A stretch of 64,000 nucleotides of DNA, taken from Phycisphaerae bacterium. Lineage in GTDB: Bacteria; Planctomycetota; Phycisphaerae; UBA1845; UTPLA1. Positions 12,986-21,804 of this stretch are shown here, piece by piece (positions within the stretch are counted from its first letter, which is position 1; every line of letters starts with the position of its first letter). The notes under the pieces were generated by a model, which was given only the letters and a program-made list of their open reading frames with translations, was not told the origin of the DNA and did not search any database. The stretch spans positions 124,001 to 188,000 of the forward strand of contig JAKLKO010000001.1 in NCBI GenBank assembly GCA_023150615.1. The letters are read 5' to 3'. A program made the translations under genes and the position numbers.

Positions 12986-13012
12986 CCTGCCCGCCTGAAG
13001 CACCCGGGCAGG
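12986..13012 (+). terminator. Hairpin after secA, no U-tract
   Basis: CCTGCCCG (12986-12993) and CGGGCAGG (13005-13012) form a perfect 8-bp stem around an 11-nt loop, 10 nt after the secA stop. It is followed by ACAAAGC rather than a T-run, so it is at best a non-classical terminator or an mRNA 3' end stabiliser. Confidence 0.4.
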
Positions 13013-13180
13013 ACAAAGCACCAGCGTTTTCCCAGCCCCGCGCACCTGCGACGCCGGCGGCAGCGCGGCGACCCGCCGGCCCCACCAGAAACACACGGCC
13101 GGTCACCCGCAGACGACGCGCCGCTGCGCGTCTTCTGCGAACGACCGGCCGGTACGCTGAATCGACCGTTACGAAGGCGA

Positions 13181-13759
13181 CTATTGCTTGGTGCTCACGC
13201 CCTTGAACTCCATCTTTCCATGCGGACCCATCTCGGTAAACGTCCACTCCATCGTGCTCGGGTCCTTGATCGTCATCGTGCCGCAGCCCTTGCTGGCCGT
13301 GCCATCCGGTCGCATTCCCTTGTACTCCATCGTGCAGTGCTTGCCGTCGGCGTCCATCGTCATCCAGCCCTCGCCGACCTCGCCCCAGTCGTTGAACATC
13401 CACGAGCGGTACTTCTTGTTCTGCGGGCACCACGTCACCAGCTCGACGTAGTTGACCTTCTGGCCCTCGCCCATCTCGTACCAGCCTTCGTGCTTCAGGA
13501 ACATCCCGCCCATCGCCCAGTCCGACTTGTTCGCGCCCGCGAACGTGTTCTTCATGTTGGGCGGCATGTTCTTCTTCATCTCTTCCGTCATCACCATTTC
13601 CGCGGTTCCGCCCCAGTTCCCGACGAACGCCTCAAGCCGCGCCATCTCGGGGGCCGGATCCGGCTTCTTCGGCGGCTCCATCGGCATCTGCATGTGCGGC
13701 TGACCGCACCCGACCACGAACACCGACAACGCCAGCGCCAACAGTTCTCCGCGACGCAT
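13181..13759 (-). CDS. DUF1579 family lipoprotein
   Basis: A 192-residue exported lipoprotein of the DUF1579 family, whose function is not established. The signal peptide ends VFVVGCG, giving a lipidated Cys at residue 18, followed by a Met/Pro-rich linker (PHMQMPMEPPKKP). The domain has the family start MARLEAFVGNWGGTAEM and a beta-rich body (HEGWYEMGEGQKVNYVELVT, MDADGKHCTMEYKG) with DPSTMEWTFTEMGPHGK near the C-terminus, resembling a lipocalin-like small barrel. AAAGGAG lies 7 nt before the ATG. It is convergent with secA and divergent from the SEC-C gene. Confidence 0.85.
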   Translation of the reverse strand: MRRGELLALALSVFVVGCGQPHMQMPMEPPKKPDPAPEMARLEAFVGNWGGTAEMVMTEEMKKNMPPNMKNTFAGANKSDWAMGGMFLKHEGWYEMGEGQKVNYVELVTWCPQNKKYRSWMFNDWGEVGEGWMTMDADGKHCTMEYKGMRPDGTASKGCGTMTIKDPSTMEWTFTEMGPHGKMEFKGVSTKQ

Positions 13760-13953
13760 CGCACTTCTCCTTTCTCTAATCCCGGGGTTCAGATCCTTGA
13801 CCGCGCCGCCCCAACATACCCGTCAACCCAGCTTCAGGGCAATGCCGCGAAGCGCGGACCCGAGACCCGATCCCGCCGCAACGGTTTTCTTCAGATCATC
13901 GTCTCCGATGACCGGTCATCCGATCGCCGCGGAAACGAGTATCGGATATCATC

Positions 13954-13969
13954 GCATCCCGTGGGATGC
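13954..13969 (+). promoter_or_regulatory. Short inverted repeat upstream of the SEC-C gene
   Basis: GCATCCC-GT-GGGATGC has perfect 7-bp arms with a 2-nt centre, just downstream of a TATCAT hexamer (13947-13952). The position, 27 nt before the ATG at 13996, fits an operator or a leader hairpin for the small SEC-C gene. No -35 is clear. Confidence 0.35.
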
Positions 13970-13995
13970 CGTATCCCCAAGGAGCACAAGAGACT

Positions 13996-14208
13996 ATGCC
14001 ACGCGACCAGTTTGAACGCCACTTCGAGCGCCGACGGGAGGAGGAGGACCGTTACAAGAAGACGCTCCCCAAGGACGACGAACCACCCCTGCCACCGCCC
14101 GTCGAACCCATTCGCGCCGAAAAATCCGAGCCGGGCCGCAACGATCCCTGCCCCTGCGGCAGCGGCAAGAAATTCAAGCAGTGCTGTGCCCGAAAGAAGA
14201 AGAAGTAG
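13996..14208 (+). CDS. Small SEC-C zinc-motif protein, 70 residues
   Basis: The N-terminal half is highly charged and helical ([20 protein letters not shown]), then a Pro-rich linker, then a SEC-C motif, [20 protein letters not shown], and a polylysine end. The C-x-C-x8-C-(C/H) pattern binds zinc and in SecA contacts SecB and the ribosome. The motif is nearly identical to the tail of SecA encoded 1 kb upstream. AAGGAG lies 11 nt before the ATG at 13996; an in-frame ATG at 13966 falls inside an inverted repeat and has no Shine-Dalgarno. waaA follows by 27 nt. Role unknown; it may be a free zinc-tail adaptor. Confidence 0.75.
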   Translation: MPRDQFERHFERRREEEDRYKKTLPKDDEPPLPPPVEPIRAEKSEPGRNDPCPCGSGKKFKQCCARKKKK

Positions 14209-14235
14209 CCGTCGCGCGCGGCCGGGCGCCGAACG

Positions 14236-15681
14236 ATGTTCCCGCTGATCCTGAACATCCTCTACGGCCTTGCCGCCGTCCTTTACCTCCCGATTCTGCT
14301 CTACCGCATCCTCGTCCTGCGGAAGGACCGCGCCGGCTGGCGCGAACGCCTCGGCCGTGTAAGGCCGCGCGTCGGGACCCGACCCTGCATCCTCGTACAC
14401 GGCGTGTCGCTGGGCGAGATCAACGCCACCCGAAGCCTCGTCGCGGAGATCGAACGTCGCCTCCCGAAATACGAAATCGTCATCACCGCCACCACGCAGA
14501 CCGGCTACGACGCCGCGCAGCGACACTACGCGCCGAAGGTCGTGTGCCGCTACCCGCTCGACTTCTCCTGGATGGTCCGCCGCTTCTTCGATCGCGTCCG
14601 CCCCGCCGCCGTTGTGCTCATGGAACTGGAGGTCTGGCCCAACTTCATCCGTGAGGCCGCACGCCGCGACATCCCGATCGGCATCGCCAACGGCCGCATC
14701 ACCGAGGCGCGGAGCATGCGCCGCTTCCGTCTCCCAATCATCCGCGCGCTTGCGCGATCGATGTTCTCGCAGCTTGCGTGGGTCGCGGCACAGACCCGCG
14801 CCTATGCCGACCGCTTCGCCGAGTTGGGGGTCGAACACGCGCGGATCGACGTCACCGGCACGCTGAAATACGACACCGCCATCGTCGCCGACACCGTCGA
14901 TGGCGCCGATGCGCTCGCCTTCGCGCTCGAGCTCGACCGCGACCGGCCGCTCTGGGTCGCCGGCAGCACCGGCGCCGATGAGGAACCGCGCCTGCTGGAT
15001 GCGTACCGCCGGCTCCTCTCGGCACACCCCGGCGTGCAGTTCGCGATCATTCCTCGCCACCCCGAGCGGTTCGACGCCGTGGCCCGGCTCATCGAATCGG
15101 CCGGATTTCCCTGCCTTCGGCGGAGCACCCACCCGGACCTGCACGGCCAGGACGCTCGCCAGGAACAGCGCCGGCGCCGCCAGCGCGCCGGGGCCGCCCG
15201 CGGTACCATGTCCGCACCTTCCGCGATCGGCGATCCACCGTACATCATTCTCGGCGACACGATGGGCGAATTGCGGAAGTTCTACGCGCTCGCGACCGTC
15301 GTCTTCGTGGGTCGGACGCTGGTCCCGCTCGGCGGATCGGATGTCATGGAGATCGCCGGGCTGGCAAAGCCGATCGTGTTCGGTCCGCATACCGAGAACT
15401 TCGCCGATGTCGTCGATGCGCTGCTCGCCGCGGGCGCGGCCGTTCGGATCCAGGACGTGGAGACGCTCGTCGCCACGCTGTCGGCGCTGCTCTCCGACGC
15501 CGATCGGCGGGCAGGCCTCGGCCGCGCAGCGCGGCAGGTCGTCCTCGAAAACGTCGGCGCGACGCGGCGGACGGTCGACCTGCTTTGCACGTCGCTCGGC
15601 CTGCGCGCGGACCACCCCGAGACGTCGATCGCGACGCCGCAGATCGACCTGCAATCCCCCGTGTCATCGATCGGTGGATGA
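14236..15681 (+). CDS. waaA: 3-deoxy-D-manno-octulosonic acid (Kdo) transferase
   Basis: Transfers Kdo from CMP-Kdo to lipid A precursor at the inner membrane. The 481-residue protein has an N-terminal membrane anchor (LILNILYGLAAVLYLPILLY), the acceptor-domain motif HGVSLGEINATRSLV with the conserved Glu near residue 62, VITATTQTGYDAA and LMELEVWPNFI. The C-terminal domain keeps VAGSTGADEE, IIPRHPERF, and GGSDVMEIAGLAKPIVFGPH. A basic insert of about 25 residues (near 295-320, containing RQEQRRRRQRAGAARG) is unusual, and the protein is about 50 residues longer than Escherichia coli WaaA. It implies a lipid A-containing outer membrane. Confidence 0.93.
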   Translation: MFPLILNILYGLAAVLYLPILLYRILVLRKDRAGWRERLGRVRPRVGTRPCILVHGVSLGEINATRSLVAEIERRLPKYEIVITATTQTGYDAAQRHYAPKVVCRYPLDFSWMVRRFFDRVRPAAVVLMELEVWPNFIREAARRDIPIGIANGRITEARSMRRFRLPIIRALARSMFSQLAWVAAQTRAYADRFAELGVEHARIDVTGTLKYDTAIVADTVDGADALAFALELDRDRPLWVAGSTGADEEPRLLDAYRRLLSAHPGVQFAIIPRHPERFDAVARLIESAGFPCLRRSTHPDLHGQDARQEQRRRRQRAGAARGTMSAPSAIGDPPYIILGDTMGELRKFYALATVVFVGRTLVPLGGSDVMEIAGLAKPIVFGPHTENFADVVDALLAAGAAVRIQDVETLVATLSALLSDADRRAGLGRAARQVVLENVGATRRTVDLLCTSLGLRADHPETSIATPQIDLQSPVSSIGG

Positions 15682-15737
15682 CCCGCCCGCGGTGTGACGC
15701 GCCGCCGCCGCGCCGTGCGACACGCGATGGAACTAGC

Positions 15738-16214
15738 TTACGGCCTTGTCGTCGATGGTCCGCCCGTCGCCGTCGGTGCGGGCGATACTGCCGGAGCCGA
15801 CTTGAGCTTCTCCTTGGCGCGCTTCAGCCAGGATACAAACTCCTCCGGCGATGGCACGGGATTATTGACGTTGAAGCGATCGACTTCCGTACCGTCCGGC
15901 CGGCAGAAGACGCAGAGCTGTGACTTCTGGACGTTGAACTGTCTCGGCTCCGGCCCCCAGTTGTAGAGCAGCTCGACGTTGACCGTCCCCGACAGCTCAG
16001 CCGCGACGGCCGGATGTTCGAAGACCTTGATCACGAGGTTGCGATGGTTGGGCGAACTCCAGTCCTTGAAGTACAGGAGCATGGGCCGGTTCTGGGCCTT
16101 GGCCTGATTCAGCGCATCCTGATAATTCAGGTTCCAGTGCACCGCGCACCCGCTGCCGGTCGACAACACGAGCGCGCAGGCGATCCAACGCAGTCGGGGA
16201 AGACGGTTTCGCAT
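15738..16214 (-). CDS. Thioredoxin-fold lipoprotein lacking the CXXC pair
   Basis: A 158-residue exported protein with lipobox STGSGC (Cys at 23) and a thioredoxin-like domain of the type found in DUF255-like and Thioredoxin_7 proteins: DALNQAKAQNRPMLLYFKDW, then VIKVFEHPAVAAEL and VQKSQLCVFCRPDGTEV. At the redox site the sequence is DWSSPNHRN, so both active Cys are replaced (Ser and His); it cannot act as a classical disulfide oxidoreductase there. Two Cys remain later in LCVFC, an unusual place. The ATG has a strong upstream GAGGAGG. It is the last gene behind rne, 49 nt away. Confidence 0.75.
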   Translation of the reverse strand: MRNRLPRLRWIACALVLSTGSGCAVHWNLNYQDALNQAKAQNRPMLLYFKDWSSPNHRNLVIKVFEHPAVAAELSGTVNVELLYNWGPEPRQFNVQKSQLCVFCRPDGTEVDRFNVNNPVPSPEEFVSWLKRAKEKLKSAPAVSPAPTATGGPSTTRP

Positions 16215-16263
16215 CGCCGGTCGTTACCTCCTCATGGACATCGACGCAGGCCCGTACCGATCT

Positions 16264-18717
16264 TCAATCCTCCCGGGAACGCCGCCGACGGCCGCGCCGC
16301 CGCCGATCGCCGGACCGCGCCGCCGGCGCAGCTCCGCGCGACGCGGAAGGCCCGCCCGACGGGGTCGCAACTGGAATCTGAACGAGCCGCTCCGGGCCGG
16401 GACGCGGCGCGACAGTCGGTCCGATCGAATAGAGCTCGGTGAACGGGATCTCCCGGCCGCGCCGATCCGTGCAACTGATGCGGACCTCGTCGACCGCGAA
16501 ATCCGGCCCGACGCGGACGACGATGGTCCGGCCGGTCTCGGCCTCGATGTCGGCGAGGCGTCGTCGCTTTCGGTTGAGGAGGTGATTGGCGACGGTCGTG
16601 CTGACCTGGACGTCGATGATGGCGATGCCGTCGCGATGCGCCGCCAGACCGATCGCGCGCATGACGTCCAGCGCGACCGACTCCGGCGTCTTGACCAGGC
16701 CGGTGCCGCGGCAGCGCGGGCAGTCCTGGTAGAGCGATCCGCTGAACGACGGCCGCTGCCGCTGCCGCGTCATCTCGATGATTCCGAACGGCGAGATGCG
16801 CAGGCACTTGGCGCGCTCCTTGTGGCGCTTGAGCGCATCGCGGAGCCGCCGCTCGATGGCCCGCTTGTGCTTCTCCATTCGCATGTCGATGAAGTCGCAG
16901 ATGATCAATCCGCCGAGGTCGCGCAGGCGCAACTGACGTGCGATCTCATCGGCCGCCTCGAGGTTGACGCGGTAGGCGGTCTCTTCCGGATCGTCGGGCA
17001 CGCGGAAGCGTCCGGAGTTCACGTCGATTGCCACCAGCGCCTCGGTCGACTCGATCACCAGCGATCCGCCGCACGGAAGCGGCACGTGGTTGCTGTGCAG
17101 CTTGTCGATCTCGGCCTCGATGTTGGTGACGTGGAACATCGGCTCGCGCCCGGCGTAGTGGTAGACGACGTCCTGGCTGCGCGGCGAGGCGATGGCGAGG
17201 AACTCGGAGATCCGCCGCGCGGTCGCATGATCGTCACAGACGATCCGCTTCACGTCGGAATCGAAGACGTCGCGGATCGTCCGGATGACCAGGTCGGACT
17301 CCTGGTACAGCACACACGGCGCGCGTTCGGTGCGCGTGCGCTCGTCGACGCTCCGCCACAGGCGCATCAGGTACGCCAGGTCGCGCTGCAGATCCCGCTT
17401 CGGCCGGTCGATCGCCGCGGTCCGCATGATGAAGCCCATGTCCGACGGAAGCGGCAGTTGCGCGAGCATGTCGCGCAGCTTGCGCCGCGTCTCGTCGTCC
17501 TCGATCTTGCGCGACACGCCGTGCTGTTCCATCCCCGGCATCATGACGAGGAACCGCCCCGGCACCGAGATGTACGTCGTCAGCGTCGGCCCCTTCGTCC
17601 CGATGCCCTCCTTGGTGATCTGGACGATTACCTCCTGGCCGCGGCGCAGACAGCGCTGGATCGGCGGCCGGTCACGGCGCGGCGTCTTTCGCCCGACCTG
17701 TTCCGAGTCCGACTTGCCATCCGGGAAGTAGAGCGGGTGCAGGTCGCTGATGTGCAGGAACCCCTGCGTCGGCAGGCCGAAGTCGACGAAGGCCGCCTGG
17801 ATCGATGGCTCCACGTTCGTCACGCGGCCCTTGTAGATATTGCCGACGTGCGAGGCGGCGGAGACGCGCTCCATGTAGAGCTCGTCGAGCCGCCCATTGT
17901 TCAACATCGCGATTCGGCACTCGTCGCCGTCCGCCATGTTGATCAGCATCTCCAGCCCGGTGCGGACCATCGTCGCCGGAAGATCCTCGACGACGCGGAC
18001 CGGCGCCGCGGGGCCGGATGATTCCTCTTCGATCGGCAGCTCGTCGTCGCCCGCCATCGCCTCCTCTTCCGGCTCGACGGACGTGATTTCCTCCGGCGCT
18101 TCCGCCGAAGCGTCGTCCGCAACGCCATCGGATCGTCGGCCCCGCCGGCCGCGACCGCGCCCGCCACGCCGACGTCGACGCCGCCCGGTGCGAGCCTCTC
18201 CCTCCCCCGCTTCTTCGCCCTCCACTTCGGTGGGCGTCACGCGATCAGGCCGCGGCAGCGCAATCGGAGCGGCCATGGCCAACGGCGCGACCGGTGTCGC
18301 CAACGCCTCGGTCCCATCTTGCAGTTCCGCGCGCTCCTCGCCGGACTCGACCGCGTCCCATTCCGGCCGGCGCATCGAGTCGTTCGCGACGGCCGGCACC
18401 GCCGCGCGGTCCGCCTGTTCGCCCTCCGACTTGCGCCGGTGCTTCCGGCCGCCCCGGCGTCCGCGGCGTGTGCGTCGGCGCTCCTTTCCTTCGCCGGCAT
18501 CGTCGTCCGATGATCGATCCGACGGGCCCGTGCGACCGACGACCGGCCGAGGTACGTCGTCGATCACGGGCAGCTCTTCCGGCGCCGCGATCGGCTCGAC
18601 CGGCGGCGCCTCGATCCGCGGGGGCGGAACGATCACCGGGGGACCCTGATCGTCCAAGATCCCCTCTGCAAAACTCGACCGTCCCGACTCTGCGGGCGGT
18701 TGTTTCTGAATACTCAT
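16264..18717 (-). CDS. rne: Ribonuclease E/G with long N-terminal extension
   Basis: Endoribonuclease for mRNA decay and rRNA/tRNA processing. Residues 1-250 are a disordered extension with basic blocks (RRTRRGRRGGRKHRRK and a GRRRRRRGGRGRGRRGRR block) and acidic stretches. The S1 domain follows (SHVGNIYKGRVTNVEPSIQA near 285-305), then the catalytic core with FVDFG, DVNSGRF near 563 and LIICDFIDM near 600 carrying the two metal-binding Asp, and the zinc-link CPRCRGTGLVK near 669. The C-terminus is short and Arg-rich. GGAG lies 6 nt before the ATG. Placing the disordered arm at the N-terminus instead of the C-terminus differs from E. coli RNase E. It follows the DUF2344 gene by 97 nt. Confidence 0.93.
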   Translation of the reverse strand: MSIQKQPPAESGRSSFAEGILDDQGPPVIVPPPRIEAPPVEPIAAPEELPVIDDVPRPVVGRTGPSDRSSDDDAGEGKERRRTRRGRRGGRKHRRKSEGEQADRAAVPAVANDSMRRPEWDAVESGEERAELQDGTEALATPVAPLAMAAPIALPRPDRVTPTEVEGEEAGEGEARTGRRRRRRGGRGRGRRGRRSDGVADDASAEAPEEITSVEPEEEAMAGDDELPIEEESSGPAAPVRVVEDLPATMVRTGLEMLINMADGDECRIAMLNNGRLDELYMERVSAASHVGNIYKGRVTNVEPSIQAAFVDFGLPTQGFLHISDLHPLYFPDGKSDSEQVGRKTPRRDRPPIQRCLRRGQEVIVQITKEGIGTKGPTLTTYISVPGRFLVMMPGMEQHGVSRKIEDDETRRKLRDMLAQLPLPSDMGFIMRTAAIDRPKRDLQRDLAYLMRLWRSVDERTRTERAPCVLYQESDLVIRTIRDVFDSDVKRIVCDDHATARRISEFLAIASPRSQDVVYHYAGREPMFHVTNIEAEIDKLHSNHVPLPCGGSLVIESTEALVAIDVNSGRFRVPDDPEETAYRVNLEAADEIARQLRLRDLGGLIICDFIDMRMEKHKRAIERRLRDALKRHKERAKCLRISPFGIIEMTRQRQRPSFSGSLYQDCPRCRGTGLVKTPESVALDVMRAIGLAAHRDGIAIIDVQVSTTVANHLLNRKRRRLADIEAETGRTIVVRVGPDFAVDEVRISCTDRRGREIPFTELYSIGPTVAPRPGPERLVQIPVATPSGGPSASRGAAPAARSGDRRRRGRRRRSRED

Positions 18718-18814
18718 CCGTTACTCCGTTGTTTCGCCGCGCGGAGCCATTTCCGCGCACGGCTAATTTGTTTCGACTGGCGATTGGCTGGGGGGAATCA
18801 ACCGGGCTGGATCA

Positions 18815-19456
18815 TCATGCCGCCGAGGCGCCGAACTCGACTCGGACCCGCTCGACGCGATGCAGGCAGTCGCGCGCCGGCAAGCCGAGCACCGCGAGCA
18901 CCTCGCCGGGCTTCACGCCGCCGGACGGGTCGACGAGCTGCGTCCAGCGCAGACGATCGTCGACGACGGCCATGTCGCGGATGAGCGGGCGAACGTCGAT
19001 GGTCCGCGGCCGATCCGACTTCGGATCGCGCCGCTGCACGCACACGGAACCTTGCGCCAGAAGCGCGGCCACGTGGCGTTGCACCGATTCGACTTCGCGG
19101 GGCTCGAGCGTCATCTCGTACGTGACGGCCCGCGGGTGGCGTGCCGCGTCGCGCGACATCGCCTCCACCGACAACAGCCGCAGCCCGCCGGGCAGTTGCC
19201 CTTCGAGGCGGCGCGCGACGTCGGCCGGATCGGCGGTTTCGCGCAGCTCGACGATCAGTCGTTCGTCACGGGACGCAACGCCGACGGCGCGCGGCAACGG
19301 CAACGACATTGTCGGCCGCGGATTGAACCCGGTCGACATGCGAACCGGGATCGCCGCGCGCGCCAAGGCGCGCTCGAACAGCCGGACCGTGTCACGATGC
19401 GAGATGAAGCGCAGATCGCCCTCAATGGCGAAACGAATCGACAGCAAGTGTCGCAA
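18815..19456 (-). CDS. DUF2344 / TIGR03936 protein (radical-SAM-linked)
   Basis: A 213-residue protein beginning HLLSIRFAIEGDLRFISHRD, with RLFERALARAAIPVRMSTGF and NPRPTMSLPLPRAVGV, the signature of the DUF2344 family. In many bacteria this domain is adjacent or fused to a B12-dependent radical SAM protein next to rne; here rne is directly downstream but no radical SAM gene lies in the window. The function is undefined, thought to be RNA-linked from gene order. The start is TTG at 19456, with TATATT at 19477-19482 (minus strand) as a likely -10, about 20 nt upstream. An internal TTG three codons later is an alternative start. Confidence 0.85.
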   Translation of the reverse strand: MRHLLSIRFAIEGDLRFISHRDTVRLFERALARAAIPVRMSTGFNPRPTMSLPLPRAVGVASRDERLIVELRETADPADVARRLEGQLPGGLRLLSVEAMSRDAARHPRAVTYEMTLEPREVESVQRHVAALLAQGSVCVQRRDPKSDRPRTIDVRPLIRDMAVVDDRLRWTQLVDPSGGVKPGEVLAVLGLPARDCLHRVERVRVEFGASAA

Positions 19457-19640
19457 GCCTGGAGTGATCCCTCACCAATATACCTGTCTTCCGGAGGCGC
19501 CCGATTGCCGGATCCACACGATCGCGGCCGGTCGCCGTCCTGTTCCGTCACCCGTCACACGACGAGTGGCGAGCGGGCTGTGCCGCCACGGCGGTCTCCA
19601 CAGCCCGTTCGCGACTCGTCCAACGGCTTGCGTCCGTCTT

Positions 19641-21383
19641 CTACACGAGGTCCGGCGCGACCTTCCGTGTTTCGTCGCGGAGGTAGTTTACCACCTCCCG
19701 CTCCGTTTCGAAACCCGCGACGCGCGACGCGACGCGGTGCGCATCGGCCAAGGTGATCGAGCGAACGATCCGTTTGATCATCGGCAGGCTGTTGGCGACT
19801 GCCGAGAACTTTCTTAACCCCATGCCAATCAACAACATAGTGCACATCGGGTCGGCCGCCATCTCGCCGCACATGCTCATATCGCGCTGTTCGCCGTCTC
19901 CGGCGTCGATGATCATTTTAATCAGGCGCAGGACTGAGGGGTTCAGTGCCGTGTAGAGCTGGGCGACCTTTTCGTTGGTGCGGTCGACCGCGAGCGTGTA
20001 CTGGATCAGATCGTTCGTTCCGATGCTGAAAAAATCCACTTCGCGCGCCAGTTCGCGAGCGCACAGCGCGGCCGCGGGCGTCTCGACCATCACGCCGACG
20101 GGGATGTTGCCGCGGAACTCGTAGCCCTCCTCCTCCAGCTCCTCCATGACGAGGCTGAGCAGATAGCGCGCCTGGCGCAGCTCCATGACGCGGGTGATGA
20201 GCGGGAACATGATGCGAACGTTTCCGTGGTTGCTGGCGCGCATGATCGCGCGGAGCTGCGCGCGGAACATCGCGAGGTTCTGGAGGCAGTACCGGATCGA
20301 GCGCAGTCCGAGAAACGGATTGCGCTCCGGCTCCGCGACCTTGCCCTGCACGTACTTGTCCGCGCCGAGATCGACGGTGCGGATGACGAGCGGCCGACCG
20401 CTGAGCAGCTCGGCCGCCTGGCGGTAGACCTGAAACTGCTCCTCCTCGGACGGCTCGGGGCCGCCCTGAAGAAAGAGGAACTCGGTGCGGAACAGGCCGA
20501 TGCCTTCGGCCCCCTTCTCCACCGCGCCGACGACTTCCTCGGGAAACTCGATGTTGCCGAGCAGCGCGATCCGCTCGCCGTCCTTCGTCACGGCGGGCAG
20601 GTCGCGCAGCCCTTCGAGGGCGTGGCGCACTTCGACGAGATGGGCCGCCTGGGTCTCGTACTCCTCGACCTGGCTTGAATCCGGATTGACGATAACGACG
20701 CCGTGCGAGCCGTCGAGGATGACAACGTCACCGGCGGAGACGAGCGATGTCATGTCGCCAAGGCCGACGACGGCGGGAATGCCGAGGCCGCGCGCGACGA
20801 TCGCGGTGTGGGACGTCGAGCCGCCGAGATCGGTGGCGAATCCGAGGAGTTTTCGCGTGCGCTCCAGCGTGACGGTCTGCGACGGAGTGAGGTCGTGCGC
20901 GAAGACGATGACGGGTTCGTCGACGGTCGCGACCTCCTGCTGGACCTCCGCGCCGACGTGGCGGAGCAGTCGCCGCTCGATATCGAGGATGTCCTTGGCC
21001 CGTTCCTGCAGGTACGGGCTGCTCATCTCGAGGAAGCGCCGTCGATAGCGGCGCATGAAGACGCCGATGGCGTAGGCCGCACTGAACGTCTTGTCGCGGA
21101 TGAGCTGGCTGATTTCCTTCCGCGGCTTGGGATCGGCAAGCCAGCGCTCGTGAAAGCCGAAGATGTCGGCAAGCTCGTCGCCCGCACGGCCGGCGAAGAC
21201 CTCGCGCTCGGCGGCGACCTCGGCGCGGGCGGATTCGAACGAGCGCTCGACGAGGTGCAGCTCGTGCTCGAGCAGGGCGGCGGGGATCGTGCGGCGCGGC
21301 ACGCGCGCCTCCTCGGTTTCGAGGACGACGGCGCGGCCGATGACCACGCCCGGCGAGACTCCGACTCCACGCTTGATCGCCAT
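19641..21383 (-). CDS. ptsI: Phosphoenolpyruvate-protein phosphotransferase (Enzyme I)
   Basis: Takes phosphate from phosphoenolpyruvate onto its active His and passes it to HPr. The 580 residues begin KRGVGVSPGVVIGRAVVL; the HPr-binding helical domain follows; the phosphorylated His192 lies in DLGGSTSHTAIVARGLGIP; the C-terminal PEP-binding barrel shows EGIGLFRTEFLFL, NPFLGLRSIRYCL, FFSIGTNDLIQYTLAVDR and SMCGEMAADP with the catalytic Cys. Length is standard. It is the third gene of the EIIA-HPr-EI run, 66 nt after the HPr stop. No sugar permease component is nearby, so the chain is probably regulatory. Confidence 0.96.
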   Translation of the reverse strand: MAIKRGVGVSPGVVIGRAVVLETEEARVPRRTIPAALLEHELHLVERSFESARAEVAAEREVFAGRAGDELADIFGFHERWLADPKPRKEISQLIRDKTFSAAYAIGVFMRRYRRRFLEMSSPYLQERAKDILDIERRLLRHVGAEVQQEVATVDEPVIVFAHDLTPSQTVTLERTRKLLGFATDLGGSTSHTAIVARGLGIPAVVGLGDMTSLVSAGDVVILDGSHGVVIVNPDSSQVEEYETQAAHLVEVRHALEGLRDLPAVTKDGERIALLGNIEFPEEVVGAVEKGAEGIGLFRTEFLFLQGGPEPSEEEQFQVYRQAAELLSGRPLVIRTVDLGADKYVQGKVAEPERNPFLGLRSIRYCLQNLAMFRAQLRAIMRASNHGNVRIMFPLITRVMELRQARYLLSLVMEELEEEGYEFRGNIPVGVMVETPAAALCARELAREVDFFSIGTNDLIQYTLAVDRTNEKVAQLYTALNPSVLRLIKMIIDAGDGEQRDMSMCGEMAADPMCTMLLIGMGLRKFSAVANSLPMIKRIVRSITLADAHRVASRVAGFETEREVVNYLRDETRKVAPDLV

Positions 21384-21449
21384 GTGAAACGCTATCCGTC
21401 GCAGCGCGTTCGCCGCGGGAACAGTCCGACCGAAGGGCGGAACCGGGAC

Positions 21450-21770
21450 TCAGTCTTCAAAGAACTTGTCCTCGATCAGCCTGGCCAGCGATTCGACCGC
21501 GGCCGCCGCGTCCGCGCCATCGCCGACGAGCCGCAGTCGCGTTCCGCGAGTGGCTTCGAGGAGCATCATTTCCATCGGGCTTTTGCCATCGACCGAGATG
21601 TTGCCCTTGTGCACGCGGACGGTGGACTCGAACTGGCTGGCCAGGTCGACGAAGCGCATGACGGGCCGCGCATGAAGACCTTGCGCGTTGCAGATTTCAA
21701 CCTCGCGCTCGACGTGGGTGTGGTTCCCGCCGTCGCGCACGGGCGCATTCGCCGCCGTTGGTTCGTTCAT
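21450..21770 (-). CDS. ptsH: HPr phosphocarrier protein
   Basis: Carries phosphate from Enzyme I to EIIA. Of 106 residues, the first 18 or so are a Thr/Ala-rich lead, followed by REVEICNAQGLHARPVMRFV with the phosphorylated His33 (His15 in standard numbering). The helix segment VDGKSPMEMMLLEATRGTRL keeps the Ser equivalent to HPr Ser46, the site used by HPr kinase/phosphorylase. I start at ATG 21770; an in-frame GTG at 21788 gives 6 more residues, and neither has a clear Shine-Dalgarno. It lies 34 nt behind the EIIA gene. Confidence 0.93.
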   Translation of the reverse strand: MNEPTAANAPVRDGGNHTHVEREVEICNAQGLHARPVMRFVDLASQFESTVRVHKGNISVDGKSPMEMMLLEATRGTRLRLVGDGADAAAAVESLARLIEDKFFED

Positions 21771-21804
21771 CGAGTTCACGCAGTCCACACCGGGGCCGGC
21801 GGGG

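Noticed and set aside
13947-13995. ATG at 13966 as start of the SEC-C gene
   Set aside because: It lies in an inverted repeat and lacks a Shine-Dalgarno; ATG 13996 has AAGGAG upstream.
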